Part shown: piece by piece, positions 35,257-43,345 of the stretch
Position numbering within the stretch: position 1 is the first letter of the stretch
How the letters are laid out: the number at the start of each line of letters is the position of its first letter
NCBI GenBank assembly: GCA_036506155.1
Contig: DASXSF010000148.1
Location: forward strand, 62,001-126,000
Length of the DNA stretch: 64,000 nt
Source of the DNA: DASXRA01 sp036506155
Lineage (GTDB): Bacteria; Actinomycetota; Actinomycetes; Mycobacteriales; Jatrophihabitantaceae
Direction: 5' to 3'
The notes under the pieces: model-generated
Database searches by the model: none
The model's input: only the letters and a program-made list of their open reading frames with translations
What the model was told of the DNA's origin: nothing
Position numbers and translations under genes: made by a program

Positions 35257-36555
35257 TCAGTACGCGCCGAGCCAGGCCATCTTCCACGTCTCCGGGCCGA
35301 GCACTCCCGTCACGGTCAGATGGTTCATCTGCTGGATGCGCTTGACGACGGCGAGCGTGCTCGGCCCGAACTGCCCGCTTCCGGTGAGCGGCGCACCGCG
35401 CGAGCGCATCTGAAGCTGCCAGGCCTTGATGGCCGGGCTGTTGTCACCGGACGAGAAGTACTGCTGACCGATTAGCGCGGGAACGGCCGGCGGCTTGCGG
35501 TAGCTGCCTGTCCAGGCCAGCTTCCACGTCATCGGCCCCAGGAGTCCGGTCACCTTCAGGTGGTTCTGCTGCTGTACCGCGTTGATCACGGCGAGCGTGT
35601 TCGTGCCGAACTGGCCGGTGACTCGCAGCGGCGCACCACGCGTGCGCATCTGCTGCTGCCATGCCTTGATCGTCGCGCTGCTGTCGCCGAGCGAGTAGTA
35701 CTGCGGGGCCGTCCACGCCGGCGCCTTCACCTTCGCCGGCGCAGGGTGGGGCGCGGGCTTCGGGGTCGGCCGTGGCGCCGGCTTCGGGGTCGGCCGTGGC
35801 GCCGGCTTGGGAGTCGGCCGTGGCGCGGGTGCCACCGGCACGCCACCGGGCTGGTAGCTGCCGTTCCAGGCGAGCGCCCACGTGTTCGGGCCGAGCAGGC
35901 CGGTCACCCCTAGGCCGTTCTGCTGTTGCACGGCCTTGACCACGGCGAGGGTGTGCGGACCGAACTGCCCGCTCCCGGTCAAGGGCGCCCCGCGTGCGCG
36001 CATCTGCAGCTGCCACTGCCTGATACCTGCACTGTTGTCACCGAGCGAGTAATAGACGCCGGGCCACGCGTGGGAACGGCGCGGGGTGGGGGATGCCGGG
36101 CTGCCACCGCCCGCCACCGTGATGTCGCTGACCCGCCCGGATCGCGCGTCGCGATCCTCACGCAGCCCCACGATCGCCGCGCATTGCCACGGCTCCCAGC
36201 CACGCATCCGGTAGAGCATGAGGGCGCGCGCGTCCTGTTCGGCGGGGGACGCCTGGTTCGGGTAGCCACGACCGCCGACGCTGCGCCAGGTGGGCAGGTC
36301 GAACTGGTATGCCCCGTAGTGGTCGTTGCCGGTGTTGATCCGGTAGTTGTTGCCCGACTCGCACACCCGCAGCCGGTACCAGTCGTGAGCCGACGGATCG
36401 GCAGACGCCGTCGAGGCGTGCCGTAGTTCGAGCAGGGCGCCGGTGGCGATCGTCGCGCAAATACCGAGGACACCGAGCCGGCGGATGATCCGCGCGGCAC
36501 GGCTTGGCGATTGAGGGATCGATTGGTCCGGATGGGACGGGCGCAGGCGTGACAT
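35257..36555 (-). CDS. Rpf-like transglycosylase with three peptidoglycan-binding repeats
   Basis: A 432-residue exported cell-wall protein. A signal sequence or anchor (residues about 24-50, LGVLGICATIATGALLEL) precedes an Rpf-like domain (about 53-125) with the catalytic Glu in LRVCESGNNYRIN, then GAYQFDLPTWRSVGG and MLYRMRGWEPWQC. Three repeats of about 75 residues follow (YYSLGDNSAGIRQWQLQM ... TGLLGPNTWALAW), a peptidoglycan-binding type. A Pro/Lys-rich linker of three PAPRPTPK units separates repeats one and two. Rpf proteins cleave glycan strands and promote resuscitation. It reads away from the 276-bp region before the ferredoxin gene. Confidence 0.92.
   Translation of the reverse strand: MSRLRPSHPDQSIPQSPSRAARIIRRLGVLGICATIATGALLELRHASTASADPSAHDWYRLRVCESGNNYRINTGNDHYGAYQFDLPTWRSVGGRGYPNQASPAEQDARALMLYRMRGWEPWQCAAIVGLREDRDARSGRVSDITVAGGGSPASPTPRRSHAWPGVYYSLGDNSAGIRQWQLQMRARGAPLTGSGQFGPHTLAVVKAVQQQNGLGVTGLLGPNTWALAWNGSYQPGGVPVAPAPRPTPKPAPRPTPKPAPRPTPKPAPHPAPAKVKAPAWTAPQYYSLGDSSATIKAWQQQMRTRGAPLRVTGQFGTNTLAVINAVQQQNHLKVTGLLGPMTWKLAWTGSYRKPPAVPALIGQQYFSSGDNSPAIKAWQLQMRSRGAPLTGSGQFGPSTLAVVKRIQQMNHLTVTGVLGPETWKMAWLGAY
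35750..35830. repeat. 24-bp tandem repeat coding PAPRPTPK linker
   Basis: About three head-to-tail copies of a 24-bp unit encoding PAPRPTPK on the minus strand, inside the Rpf-like gene. It forms a flexible linker and is a likely spot for length variation. Confidence 0.75.
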
Positions 36556-36831
36556 GGCGATCCTTCCGTCGACCGCGAATCACCGTACGACGGAATCACA
36601 CTGTTCACAACTGCAACATCGAGCCCTCTAGTATCATCCGTATACAGCTGCACACCCCGCAGCGACACGCCGACAGTTGAAAACCCAGCGAAGAGGCTCG
36701 CGTAAGCAACAAGGGAAACGACCGCACCGAACCCAGCCACCGGGCGATGAGCGCTCGCGCGAAGAGCCCGCCGCCGCGGCGCGGCCCGCGCCGTCCGGCG
36801 CGGAGCGGAGCCACGGATCCGCGCAGGCGGG
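36556..36831. other. Intergenic region upstream of rpf-like gene
   Basis: A 276-bp gap. The rpf-proximal 150 bp are relatively A/T-rich, with a minus-strand promoter-like segment (TATACGGATGATACTA near 36631-36646). The distal part is very GC-rich and holds dispersed repeat copy B. I see no c-di-AMP (ydaO) riboswitch pattern. Confidence 0.4.
36744..36767 (+). repeat. Dispersed repeat, copy B
   Basis: A 24-bp copy of the family core GATGAGCGCTCGCGCGAA plus flanking GC and GAGC, in the rpf/ferredoxin intergenic region. A nearby GCGGAGCGGAGC stretch matches the flank of copy E. Confidence 0.7.
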
Positions 36832-37110
36832 TTAAGCGTTTGGCCCGGCAACCTCGGTGCCGTCATCGGAGCGCACGACGTGGATGCACTCGCCGGGGCA
36901 CTCCTTCGCCGAGTCGATCACGTCCAGGCGCAGCCGAGGAGGTACATCGGCTGCCGCGCGCTTGGCGGCGAGCAGCTCGCCCCCCTCGGTCTTCACGTAC
37001 GCGAGACCGTCCACGTCGAACTCGAACACCTCGGGTGCGTACTGGACGCACAGACCGTCGCCCGTGCACAGATCCTGATCGATCCAGACGCGCAGTGGCT
37101 CGCTCAACAC
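36832..37110 (-). CDS. Single-cluster ferredoxin
   Basis: A 92-residue ferredoxin. The cluster motif is CTGDGLC (C-x2-D-x2-C) followed by a distal CPGEC, leaving three cysteine ligands plus Asp. This suggests a [3Fe-4S] or Asp-ligated [4Fe-4S] cluster; such ferredoxins often serve P450s or other oxygenases. The start is uncertain. GTG 37110 (VLSEPLRVWIDQ) sits 3 nt after AGGGA, while TTG 37107 has a better spacing and ATG 37158 gives a longer N terminus. It is divergent from the proteasomal ATPase gene, a placement also known in other actinobacteria. The redox partner is not encoded nearby. Confidence 0.85.
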   Translation of the reverse strand: MLSEPLRVWIDQDLCTGDGLCVQYAPEVFEFDVDGLAYVKTEGGELLAAKRAAADVPPRLRLDVIDSAKECPGECIHVVRSDDGTEVAGPNA

Positions 37111-37196
37111 TGTTCCCTGATCTCTCGCATGTTTCCGATCGGTTTCGGGACCTTCCATAGCGAGGGTAGATGCATCCCCGGATTGGCCTCGCTGTG

Positions 37197-37202
37197 TAGG
37201 GT
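37197..37202 (+). promoter_or_regulatory. -10 box for arc
   Basis: TAGGGT about 37 nt before the arc ATG, leaving a leader of roughly 30 nt that contains the GTGGAGG ribosome site at 37225-37231. Confidence 0.4.
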
Positions 37203-37238
37203 GGATTTTCGCAAACCACACGAGTGGAGGTGGCACGC

Positions 37239-39005
37239 ATGGCTCACGAGTCCGACGACACGTTCCGCTCGAGTGACGACGACGAAAACAGCCGCGAGGC
37301 ACGCCGGCGCACCGCCTTTCTCGAGCAGGAGGTCGAACTGCTTCGGGCGAAGGTCGCCGAGTCGCCACGGCACATGCGCATCCTGGAAGAGCGGCTCGCG
37401 GACGCCCAGGCGCGAGTCGCGAGTCTCGGCGAGCGCAACGAGCGCCTCGTCGAGACGCTGCGCGAGGCGCGCGACCAAGTCGTCGCGCTGAAGGAGGAGA
37501 TCGACCGCCTGGCGCAGCCGCCGAGCGGCTACGGCGTCTTCCTGGAGCGGTTCGACGACGGCACGGTCGACATCTTCACCGGCGGGCGCAAGCTGCGCGT
37601 CGCGGTGTCACCGGAGGTAAAGGTCGACGAGTTGCGGCACGGCCAGGAGGTCATGCTCAACGAGGCGATGAACATCGTCGCCGCCCGCGGGTACGAGCGC
37701 GCCGGCGAGATCGTGATGCTCAAAGAGCTGCTCGACGACGGCGAGCGGGCATTGGTCATCGGGCACACAGACGAGGAGCGGGTGATCTACCTCGCCGACC
37801 TCCTGCGCGGCAGCCCGCTGCGCAGCGGCGACTCGCTGCTGCTCGAGCCGCGGTCCGCGTACGCATACGAGCGCATCCCCAAGAGCGAGGTCGAGGAGCT
37901 CATCCTCGAAGAGGTCCCCGACATCGACTACTCCGATATCGGCGGGCTGGCCAAGCAGATCGAGGCGATCCGCGACGCCGTGGAACTGCCGTTCCTGCAC
38001 TCCGACCTGTTCCGCGAGCACGAGCTGCGCCCGCCGAAGGGCATCCTGCTGTATGGGCCGCCCGGTTGCGGCAAGACGCTGATCGCCAAGGCGGTGGCCA
38101 ACTCCCTCGCCAACCAGGTCGAAAAGGCCCGCGGTGACGGCTCCACCGCGAAGTCCTACTTCTTGAACATCAAGGGCCCGGAGCTGCTCAACAAATACGT
38201 CGGCGAGACCGAGCGGCACATCCGGCTGGTGTTCCAGCGGGCTCGCGAGAAGGCCGGCGAGGGAACTCCGGTCATCGTGTTCTTCGACGAGATGGACTCG
38301 ATCTTCCGCACCCGCGGATCGGGTGTCTCCTCCGACGTCGAGAACACGATCGTGCCGCAACTGCTGTCCGAGATCGACGGCGTCGAGGGCCTCGAGAACG
38401 TCATCGTGATCGGCGCATCGAACCGCGAGGACATGATCGACCCCGCGATCCTGCGACCCGGCCGGCTGGACGTCAAGATCAAGATCGAACGGCCGGACGC
38501 CGAGGCGGCCCGCGACATCTTCTCGAAGTACATCACCACGACGCTGCCGATCCACGCCGAAGACCTGGCCGAGCACGGCGGTGACGTCCAGGCCACGGTG
38601 GCGGCGATGATCCAGCGCACGACGGAGCGCATGTACGCCGAGACCGAGGAGAACCGGTTCCTCGAGGTCACCTACGCGAACGGCGACAAAGAGACGCTGT
38701 ACTTCCGCGACTTCAACTCGGGCGCGATGATCCAGAACATCGTCGACCGGGCGAAGAAGATGGCGATCAAGGACCTGCTGACATCGGGCAACAAGGGCCT
38801 GCGCGTGTCGCACCTGCTGGCGGCGTGTGTCGACGAATTCCGCGAGAACGAGGATCTGCCGAACACCACGAACCCGGACGACTGGGCCCGCATCTCGGGC
38901 AAGAAGGGCGAGCGGATCGTCTACATCCGCACGCTGGTATCCGGCAAGGGCCCGGACGCGGGCAGATCGATCGACACGGTCGGCAACACCGGACAGTATC
39001 TATAA
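37239..39005 (+). CDS. arc: Proteasome-associated AAA+ ATPase ARC/Mpa
   Basis: A 588-residue hexameric unfoldase that recognises Pup-tagged proteins and feeds them into the 20S proteasome. The N-terminal coiled coil (about 15-85) binds Pup. Two OB folds follow (about 90-220). The AAA module has Walker A YGPPGCGKT (about residue 273-281), Walker B VIVFFDEMDSI and arginine-finger region LRPGRLDVKI. The C terminus ends GQYL, the family's proteasome-docking tail. The ATG at 37239 has GTGGAGG upstream; an earlier GTG at 37224 is less likely. A strong hairpin follows the stop. It is separated from dop-pup-prcBA by the PBP gene. Confidence 0.97.
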   Translation: MAHESDDTFRSSDDDENSREARRRTAFLEQEVELLRAKVAESPRHMRILEERLADAQARVASLGERNERLVETLREARDQVVALKEEIDRLAQPPSGYGVFLERFDDGTVDIFTGGRKLRVAVSPEVKVDELRHGQEVMLNEAMNIVAARGYERAGEIVMLKELLDDGERALVIGHTDEERVIYLADLLRGSPLRSGDSLLLEPRSAYAYERIPKSEVEELILEEVPDIDYSDIGGLAKQIEAIRDAVELPFLHSDLFREHELRPPKGILLYGPPGCGKTLIAKAVANSLANQVEKARGDGSTAKSYFLNIKGPELLNKYVGETERHIRLVFQRAREKAGEGTPVIVFFDEMDSIFRTRGSGVSSDVENTIVPQLLSEIDGVEGLENVIVIGASNREDMIDPAILRPGRLDVKIKIERPDAEAARDIFSKYITTTLPIHAEDLAEHGGDVQATVAAMIQRTTERMYAETEENRFLEVTYANGDKETLYFRDFNSGAMIQNIVDRAKKMAIKDLLTSGNKGLRVSHLLAACVDEFRENEDLPNTTNPDDWARISGKKGERIVYIRTLVSGKGPDAGRSIDTVGNTGQYL

Positions 39006-39025
39006 CCCCGCCCGCGGCGGCGGGG
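39006..39025 (+). terminator. Hairpin after arc
   Basis: CCCCGCC-CGCGGC-GGCGGGG: a perfect 7-bp GC stem with a 6-nt loop, starting one base after the arc stop codon. No U-tract follows, as is usual in high-GC actinobacteria. Confidence 0.6.
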
Positions 39026-39046
39026 CTCTTCGCGCGAGCACTCGCC
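39025..39046 (-). repeat. Dispersed repeat, diverged copy C
   Basis: On the plus strand GCTCTTCGCGCGAGCACTC, the complement of the family core with one substitution and a 2-base gap. It abuts the arc terminator hairpin. Confidence 0.55.
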
Positions 39047-39068
39047 GCCCTGTGGTTGGCTCCGTCAC

Positions 39069-40910
39069 GTGCGTCCGATCGTCGCAGTCGCCGCCGCCTC
39101 GCTGCTCGGTTGCTCGCTGCTTGCCGCGTGCGGCCATGGGACGTCTCCTGAGAGGGCGGCGGCGCAGCGCTTCCTCGATGCGCTCGGGCGCGATGATGCC
39201 ACGGCGGCTGCGGCCGCGACGTCCGACCAGGCCGGCGCCGCCGATGTCATCGCCAGCAGCCTGAAGAACCTCGGCAATCCGACCGGCACGCTGCGCGTCA
39301 CATCACAACACGGCGCGACGGCGCAGTTCCGCGCGGTGTGGTCGGTGCCCGGGGTGGGCACGCCGTGGACTTACCAGGGCAGGCTGCAACTCACCAACAA
39401 GGACGGTGCCTGGACCGTCGCGTGGACGCCGAGTGCGCTCCACCCTGCTCTTGGCGGCGGCCAGCACCTGCTCGCCCGCCGCACCCAGCCACCACGGGCG
39501 CAGATCCAGGACGCCGCCGGCCAGCCGCTGTTCGCCGAGACCCCGGTCGTCTACGTCGGCATCGAACCATCGCGGGTCAAGAACCTCGACGCACTCGCGG
39601 CCACGTTGGCAGCCACGCTGCACATCAGCGCGGCGGACATCGCCCGCAGCGTGAAACGCGCACCAAGCAGGGACGCCTTCGTCGACGTCGTCACGCTGCG
39701 CAAGCCGGCCTACGAGGCAGTGCGGCCGATCATTCACCCACTGCCCGGAACCGTGTTCCGCACGGGTACCGAGCTGCTCGGCCCGACCAGCCGATTCGCC
39801 CAGCCGTTGCTCGGCCACGTCGGCCCGGCGACGGCAGATCTGGTCAAGGCCTCGGCCGGGCGGGTGCATGACGGCGATCAGACCGGGCTGGACGGACTGC
39901 AAAGGGTCTTCGACGCGCAGCTCGCCGGCACGCCGAGCGTCGACGTGTACGCGGCCAACGCCGACGGGACGCCCGTGCGCGAGGTCGCGAGTCTCGGCAC
40001 ACCCAAGCCGGGCAAGCCGGTGCAGCTCACGCTCGACCGTGCCGTACAGACCGCCGCCGACAACGCACTGAGCGCCGTGCCGGAGTCGGCCGCGATCGTG
40101 GCCCTGCAGCCCGCAACCGGCCGCATCCTCGCGGTTGCTAACTCCGCCTCGACGCCCGGCGACATCGCGCTGGCCGCGCAGTACCCCCCGGGTTCCAGCT
40201 ACAAGATCGTCACCGCGGAGGCCGCACTGGCCCGTGGTGGGCTGAGCGCGAGCACACCCGAACCGTGCCCGGGGACGAAGACGGTCGACGGGCGGGTATT
40301 CGTCAACGACGATCGCTTCGACCTCGGTGTCGTGCCGCTGCGCACCGCGTTTGCCATGTCGTGCAATACGACGTTCATGACATTGGGCCTGGCGCTGCCG
40401 CCGACCGCGCTCGGCGCTGCCGCCCGGCGACTCGGTCTGGGCGAGACGTGGCGGCTACCGGTCGAATCATTCAGCGCCTCGGTTCCGCCACCCATCGGGC
40501 TCACCGAGCAGGCGGCGGACGCGATCGGGCAAGGCCGCGTCCTCGTCAGCCCGCTTGCCATGGCCGAAGCTGCCGGGGCCGTGCAGTCGGGGCGTCCGGT
40601 TGCGCCGTCGCTGGTCGTGGGGGAGCAGGCCCGGGCGGGATCGCGGCTGCCACAGCGGACGGCAGCAACGCTGCGCGACCTGATGCGCGCCACAGTGACG
40701 AGTGGGCGGGCCACCGAGCTCGCCGATCTGCCCGGCGACGTCGCGGGCAAGACCGGCACCGCCGAATACGGCACAGCGACGCCGCCGCGTTCACACGGCT
40801 GGTTCGCGGGCTACCGCGGCGATCTTGCCTTCGCAGTGTTCGTCTACGACGGCCAGACGTCCAAGGTGGCCGTCGCGATCACGCACAGCTTCCTGGCCGG
40901 GCTGCACTAA
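39069..40910 (+). CDS. Penicillin-binding lipoprotein (transpeptidase)
   Basis: A 613-residue class B penicillin-binding protein like Rv2864c. A lipoprotein signal (LLGCSLLAACGHG; lipobox Cys near residue 21) is followed by an NTF2-like MecA_N-type domain (about 28-130), a dimerisation domain, then the transpeptidase. The active-site Ser is in PGSSYKIV (SxxK, about residue 376). SxN is SCNTTF and KTG is in GKTGTAEYG. It cross-links peptidoglycan outside the membrane. The GTG at 39069 gives a proper signal peptide. It lies between arc and dop, but its function is unrelated to the proteasome. Confidence 0.94.
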   Translation: MRPIVAVAAASLLGCSLLAACGHGTSPERAAAQRFLDALGRDDATAAAAATSDQAGAADVIASSLKNLGNPTGTLRVTSQHGATAQFRAVWSVPGVGTPWTYQGRLQLTNKDGAWTVAWTPSALHPALGGGQHLLARRTQPPRAQIQDAAGQPLFAETPVVYVGIEPSRVKNLDALAATLAATLHISAADIARSVKRAPSRDAFVDVVTLRKPAYEAVRPIIHPLPGTVFRTGTELLGPTSRFAQPLLGHVGPATADLVKASAGRVHDGDQTGLDGLQRVFDAQLAGTPSVDVYAANADGTPVREVASLGTPKPGKPVQLTLDRAVQTAADNALSAVPESAAIVALQPATGRILAVANSASTPGDIALAAQYPPGSSYKIVTAEAALARGGLSASTPEPCPGTKTVDGRVFVNDDRFDLGVVPLRTAFAMSCNTTFMTLGLALPPTALGAAARRLGLGETWRLPVESFSASVPPPIGLTEQAADAIGQGRVLVSPLAMAEAAGAVQSGRPVAPSLVVGEQARAGSRLPQRTAATLRDLMRATVTSGRATELADLPGDVAGKTGTAEYGTATPPRSHGWFAGYRGDLAFAVFVYDGQTSKVAVAITHSFLAGLH

Positions 40911-41013
40911 TCGGATTGCCGGCCCCGCGAGACTTGTGAACGAGGCCGATCGGCGTGGCGCCGAGTCCTGCGGGCCGTGCGCCCGGGTGTCGCGCCGCTT
41001 CGGCTGCTTTCCC

Positions 41014-41181
41014 CTATCCGGCTTGCCGTCGCTGGTCGAGGGCGCGGGCCAGCCGCGCCTCCAGCAGCCGCTGCGATGCGTCGTGCAGCCAGTTCACCAC
41101 GTCTTCGGAGTGCGCCTTGGTCGTGGTCGACCGAACCGAGCGGTGCGTGTTGGCGCCGGCACGTAGCGGGTTTGTCGTCAC
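41014..41181 (-). CDS. Small hypothetical protein (55 aa)
   Basis: A 55-residue basic protein on the minus strand between the PBP and dop genes. The GTG at 41181 has a near-perfect AGGAGG five bases upstream. The C-terminal two-thirds look like one amphipathic helix (DVVNWLHDASQRLLEARLARAL). The reading frame continues upstream through dispersed repeat copy D, so a longer form starting at 41271 is possible but less likely. I recognise no family. The strong ribosome site and sensible composition argue that it is real. Confidence 0.5.
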   Translation of the reverse strand: MTTNPLRAGANTHRSVRSTTTKAHSEDVVNWLHDASQRLLEARLARALDQRRQAG

Positions 41182-41193
41182 GCCGCCCTCCTG

Positions 41194-41217
41194 GCTGTTC
41201 GCGCGAGCGCTCATCGC
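41194..41217 (-). repeat. Dispersed repeat, copy D
   Basis: Minus-strand copy of the family core GATGAGCGCTCGCGCGAA ending AACAGC instead of AAGAGC. A second shared piece, GTGAGCGAGCAGC, lies about 55 bp upstream on the minus strand (41259-41271), as in copy E. Confidence 0.7.
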
Positions 41218-41438
41218 TGCTGTCAGCTGCCCTTCTCGGGCTGGCGTGCTCACCCTGTGCTGCTCGCTCACGCTGCGTCCTCCCGCCGTCCCAGGCCGCG
41301 ATGGTTGCTCGCTTCTCTACCCTTAGGACGCGCGAACCATGCGCGTTAGTGCGAGATCCGGGATTCGATATCACATCGTTAGCTTGGCCGGCCTGAGGTT
41401 GGCGCACCGTCGCAGCGCAGATCGGTCGGCCCGAGCCG

Positions 41439-41444
41439 TAGCCT
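41439..41444 (+). promoter_or_regulatory. -10 box, leaderless dop start
   Basis: TAGCCT with 6 nt to ATG 41451. Confidence 0.5.
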
Positions 41445-41450
41445 TGAAGA

Positions 41451-42977
41451 ATGAGCGTTCGCCGGGTCATGGGCACCGAGGTCGAGTACGGCGTGAGCCT
41501 GCCCGGCCAGCCGTCCGCCAACGCAATGCTGCTCTCCGCGCAGGTCGTGAACGCGTACGCGAGCACGTTGCCCGCCGGGCGCGCGCGACGGGCGGCCTGG
41601 GACTTCGAGGAAGAGTCGCCGCTGCGGGACGCCCGCGGCTTCGAACTCGGCGGAGGGCCGGGGGTTGCTCAGGAGTTCATCGAGGCCGAAGAGGACGCCG
41701 GGATGGCCAACGTCATCCTGCCCAACGGCGCGCGGCTGTACGTCGACCACGCGCATCCTGAGTACTCGACCCCCGAGGTCACGACGCCGATCGACGTGGT
41801 GCGCTGGGACAAGGCCGGCGAACTGATCATGGCTGATGCAGCCCGTCGGGTCGCGTCCATGCCGGGAGTCGGCACTCCCATCAACCTCTACAAGAACAAC
41901 ACCGACAACAAGGGAGCCTCGTACGGCGCGCACGAGAACTACCTGATGAACCGGTCGACGCCGTTCGCGTCGATCGTGCGCCACCTGGTGCCGTTCTTCG
42001 TGTCCCGGCAGGTGATCACAGGCGCGGGACGGGTCGGCATCGGCCAGGACGGGCGCACCGCTGGTTTCCAGATCTCGCAGCGGGCCGATTTCTTCGAGGT
42101 CGAGGTCGGTCTCGAGACCACGTTGAAGCGTCCCATCATCAACACCCGCGACGAGCCGCACGCCGATGCCGACCGGTATCGCCGACTGCACGTGATCATC
42201 GGCGACGCGAACCTGTCGGAGATCTCGACGTATCTCAAGGTCGGCATGACCGCCCTGGTGCTGGCGATGATCGAGGACGGCTTCCTTCCCGACGACCTCA
42301 CCATTGCTCAGCCGGTCCGAGAGCTGCATGAGGTCTCGCACGACCCGACGCTGGCGCACCTCATCCGCCTCGCCGACGGGCGGACGATCACCGCAGTGGA
42401 ACTCCAGGGCGAGTACTTCGACCGGGCCCGCAAATTCGTCGACGACCGCCTTGGTGAGGACGCCGACGAGCAGACCCGCGACATCCTGTCCCGGTGGGAA
42501 TCAGTGCTCACCCGACTGGACTCCGATCCGATGCAACTGGTGGGCGAACTCGACTGGGTCGCCAAGTTGCGTCTGCTCAACGGCTACCGCGATCGCGACG
42601 GTCTGGACTGGGACTCGCACCGGCTGCAACTCGTCGACCTGCAGTACTCCGATGTTCGCCCCGACAAGGGGCTCTACCACCGGCTGGTCGCACGCGGCGC
42701 GATGCAGACGCTGCTGGCCCCGGGTGCGGCGCAAGAGGCGATGTCCACCCCGCCGGACGACACGCGTGCGTACTTCCGCGGGCAGTGCCTGCAACGCTAC
42801 GGCTCCGCCATCGCCGCGGCGTCGTGGGATTCCGTCATCTTCGACGTTGGCCGCGAGTCCCTGGTGCGGGTGCCGACGCTGGAGCCGCTGCGGGGCACCA
42901 AGGCACACGTGGGTGAGCTGCTCGAACGCTGCCCCACGGCTGCGTCGCTGATCGAGGCCCTCGTCGGTCCGCGCTGA
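41451..42977 (+). CDS. dop: Deamidase of Pup / depupylase Dop
   Basis: A 508-residue carboxylate-amine-ligase-fold enzyme. It deamidates the C-terminal Gln of Pup to Glu and removes Pup from substrates. The N-terminal MGTEVEYGVSLPG carries the metal-binding Glu and catalytic Asp region. Later family segments are HPEYSTPEV, NLYKNNTDNKGASYG, HENYLMNR and IINTRDEPHADADRYRRLH. It is clearly distinct from PafA at 46922, which shares the fold. The downstream Pup ends in Gln, so Dop is needed here. The leaderless promoter supports ATG 41451. It lies 66 bp upstream of pup. Confidence 0.96.
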   Translation: MSVRRVMGTEVEYGVSLPGQPSANAMLLSAQVVNAYASTLPAGRARRAAWDFEEESPLRDARGFELGGGPGVAQEFIEAEEDAGMANVILPNGARLYVDHAHPEYSTPEVTTPIDVVRWDKAGELIMADAARRVASMPGVGTPINLYKNNTDNKGASYGAHENYLMNRSTPFASIVRHLVPFFVSRQVITGAGRVGIGQDGRTAGFQISQRADFFEVEVGLETTLKRPIINTRDEPHADADRYRRLHVIIGDANLSEISTYLKVGMTALVLAMIEDGFLPDDLTIAQPVRELHEVSHDPTLAHLIRLADGRTITAVELQGEYFDRARKFVDDRLGEDADEQTRDILSRWESVLTRLDSDPMQLVGELDWVAKLRLLNGYRDRDGLDWDSHRLQLVDLQYSDVRPDKGLYHRLVARGAMQTLLAPGAAQEAMSTPPDDTRAYFRGQCLQRYGSAIAAASWDSVIFDVGRESLVRVPTLEPLRGTKAHVGELLERCPTAASLIEALVGPR

Positions 42978-43009
42978 GAAGCGAGCGGCGCACGATGGTC
43001 ATGTCGAGC

Positions 43010-43015
43010 TAGGGT
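43010..43015 (+). promoter_or_regulatory. -10 box for pup
   Basis: TAGGGT, leaving a leader of about 20 nt that holds the GAGGGGA ribosome site before ATG 43044. Confidence 0.4.
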
Positions 43016-43043
43016 GAAGTCGGCCCGAGCGAGGGGAGTTCGC

Positions 43044-43250
43044 ATGCCAACTCACGAAGGCGGCCAGACCCGGCCGCAACGCCAGCCCGACGAAGCCGAC
43101 GCGGTCGACGTCGAGACCACGTCCGACGTCGCCGAGCGCCAGGAGAAGCTGACCGAAGACGTCGACGCCCTTCTCGACGAGATCGACGACGTCCTCGAGA
43201 CGAACGCCGAGGACTTCGTCCGGTCGTTCGTGCAGAAGGGCGGCCAGTAG
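43044..43250 (+). CDS. pup: Prokaryotic ubiquitin-like protein Pup
   Basis: A 68-residue disordered protein that is ligated to substrate lysines by PafA to mark them for the proteasome. The helical ARC-binding stretch is EKLTEDVDALLDEIDDVLE (residues about 35-53), and the C terminus is VQKGGQ. The terminal Gln must be deamidated by Dop before ligation. The ATG at 43044 follows a GAGGGGA ribosome site; the frame extends ten codons upstream but without homology. Confidence 0.97.
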   Translation: MPTHEGGQTRPQRQPDEADAVDVETTSDVAERQEKLTEDVDALLDEIDDVLETNAEDFVRSFVQKGGQ

Positions 43251-43306
43251 CCGCTGGCGCCATGCGACGCAGACGGCGCCGGTACCACGGTCAGTGCGCG
43301 GGTCGG

Positions 43307-43312
43307 TAGGGT
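43307..43312 (+). promoter_or_regulatory. Possible -10 box for prcB
   Basis: TAGGGT 33 nt before the prcB GTG; a GGAG ribosome site lies between. prcBA may therefore have its own promoter besides read-through from pup. Confidence 0.35.
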
Positions 43313-43345
43313 CGCTTACAGCAACTCGACACTGACAGGAGCGCC

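Larger units (their letters stand above)
41182..41450. other. Intergenic region upstream of dop
   Basis: A 269-bp stretch holding dispersed repeat copy D next to the small minus-strand gene and, at its right end, the dop promoter. The middle, around 41340-41400, is moderately A/T-rich; I see no other gene. Confidence 0.4.

Noticed and set aside
36595..36625. CRP-type operator (TGTGA-N6-TCACA) before the rpf-like gene
   Set aside because: Only the first half-site matches; the second half reads TGATT.
36556..36831. c-di-AMP (ydaO) riboswitch upstream of the rpf-like gene
   Set aside because: Expected from actinobacterial rpf biology, but the conserved GGGGA and CGG-type segments are not in the right order on the minus strand; most of the distal part is repeat and GC-rich filler.
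40907..41566. 219-residue minus-strand ORF opposite the PBP-dop gap
   Set aside because: Arg-rich composition with no ribosome site, overlapping dop; a GC-driven artefact. A shorter frame at 41014-41181 is kept instead.
43014..43250. Longer Pup starting at 43014
   Set aside because: The extra ten residues lack homology, and the ribosome site GAGGGGA lies just before ATG 43044.
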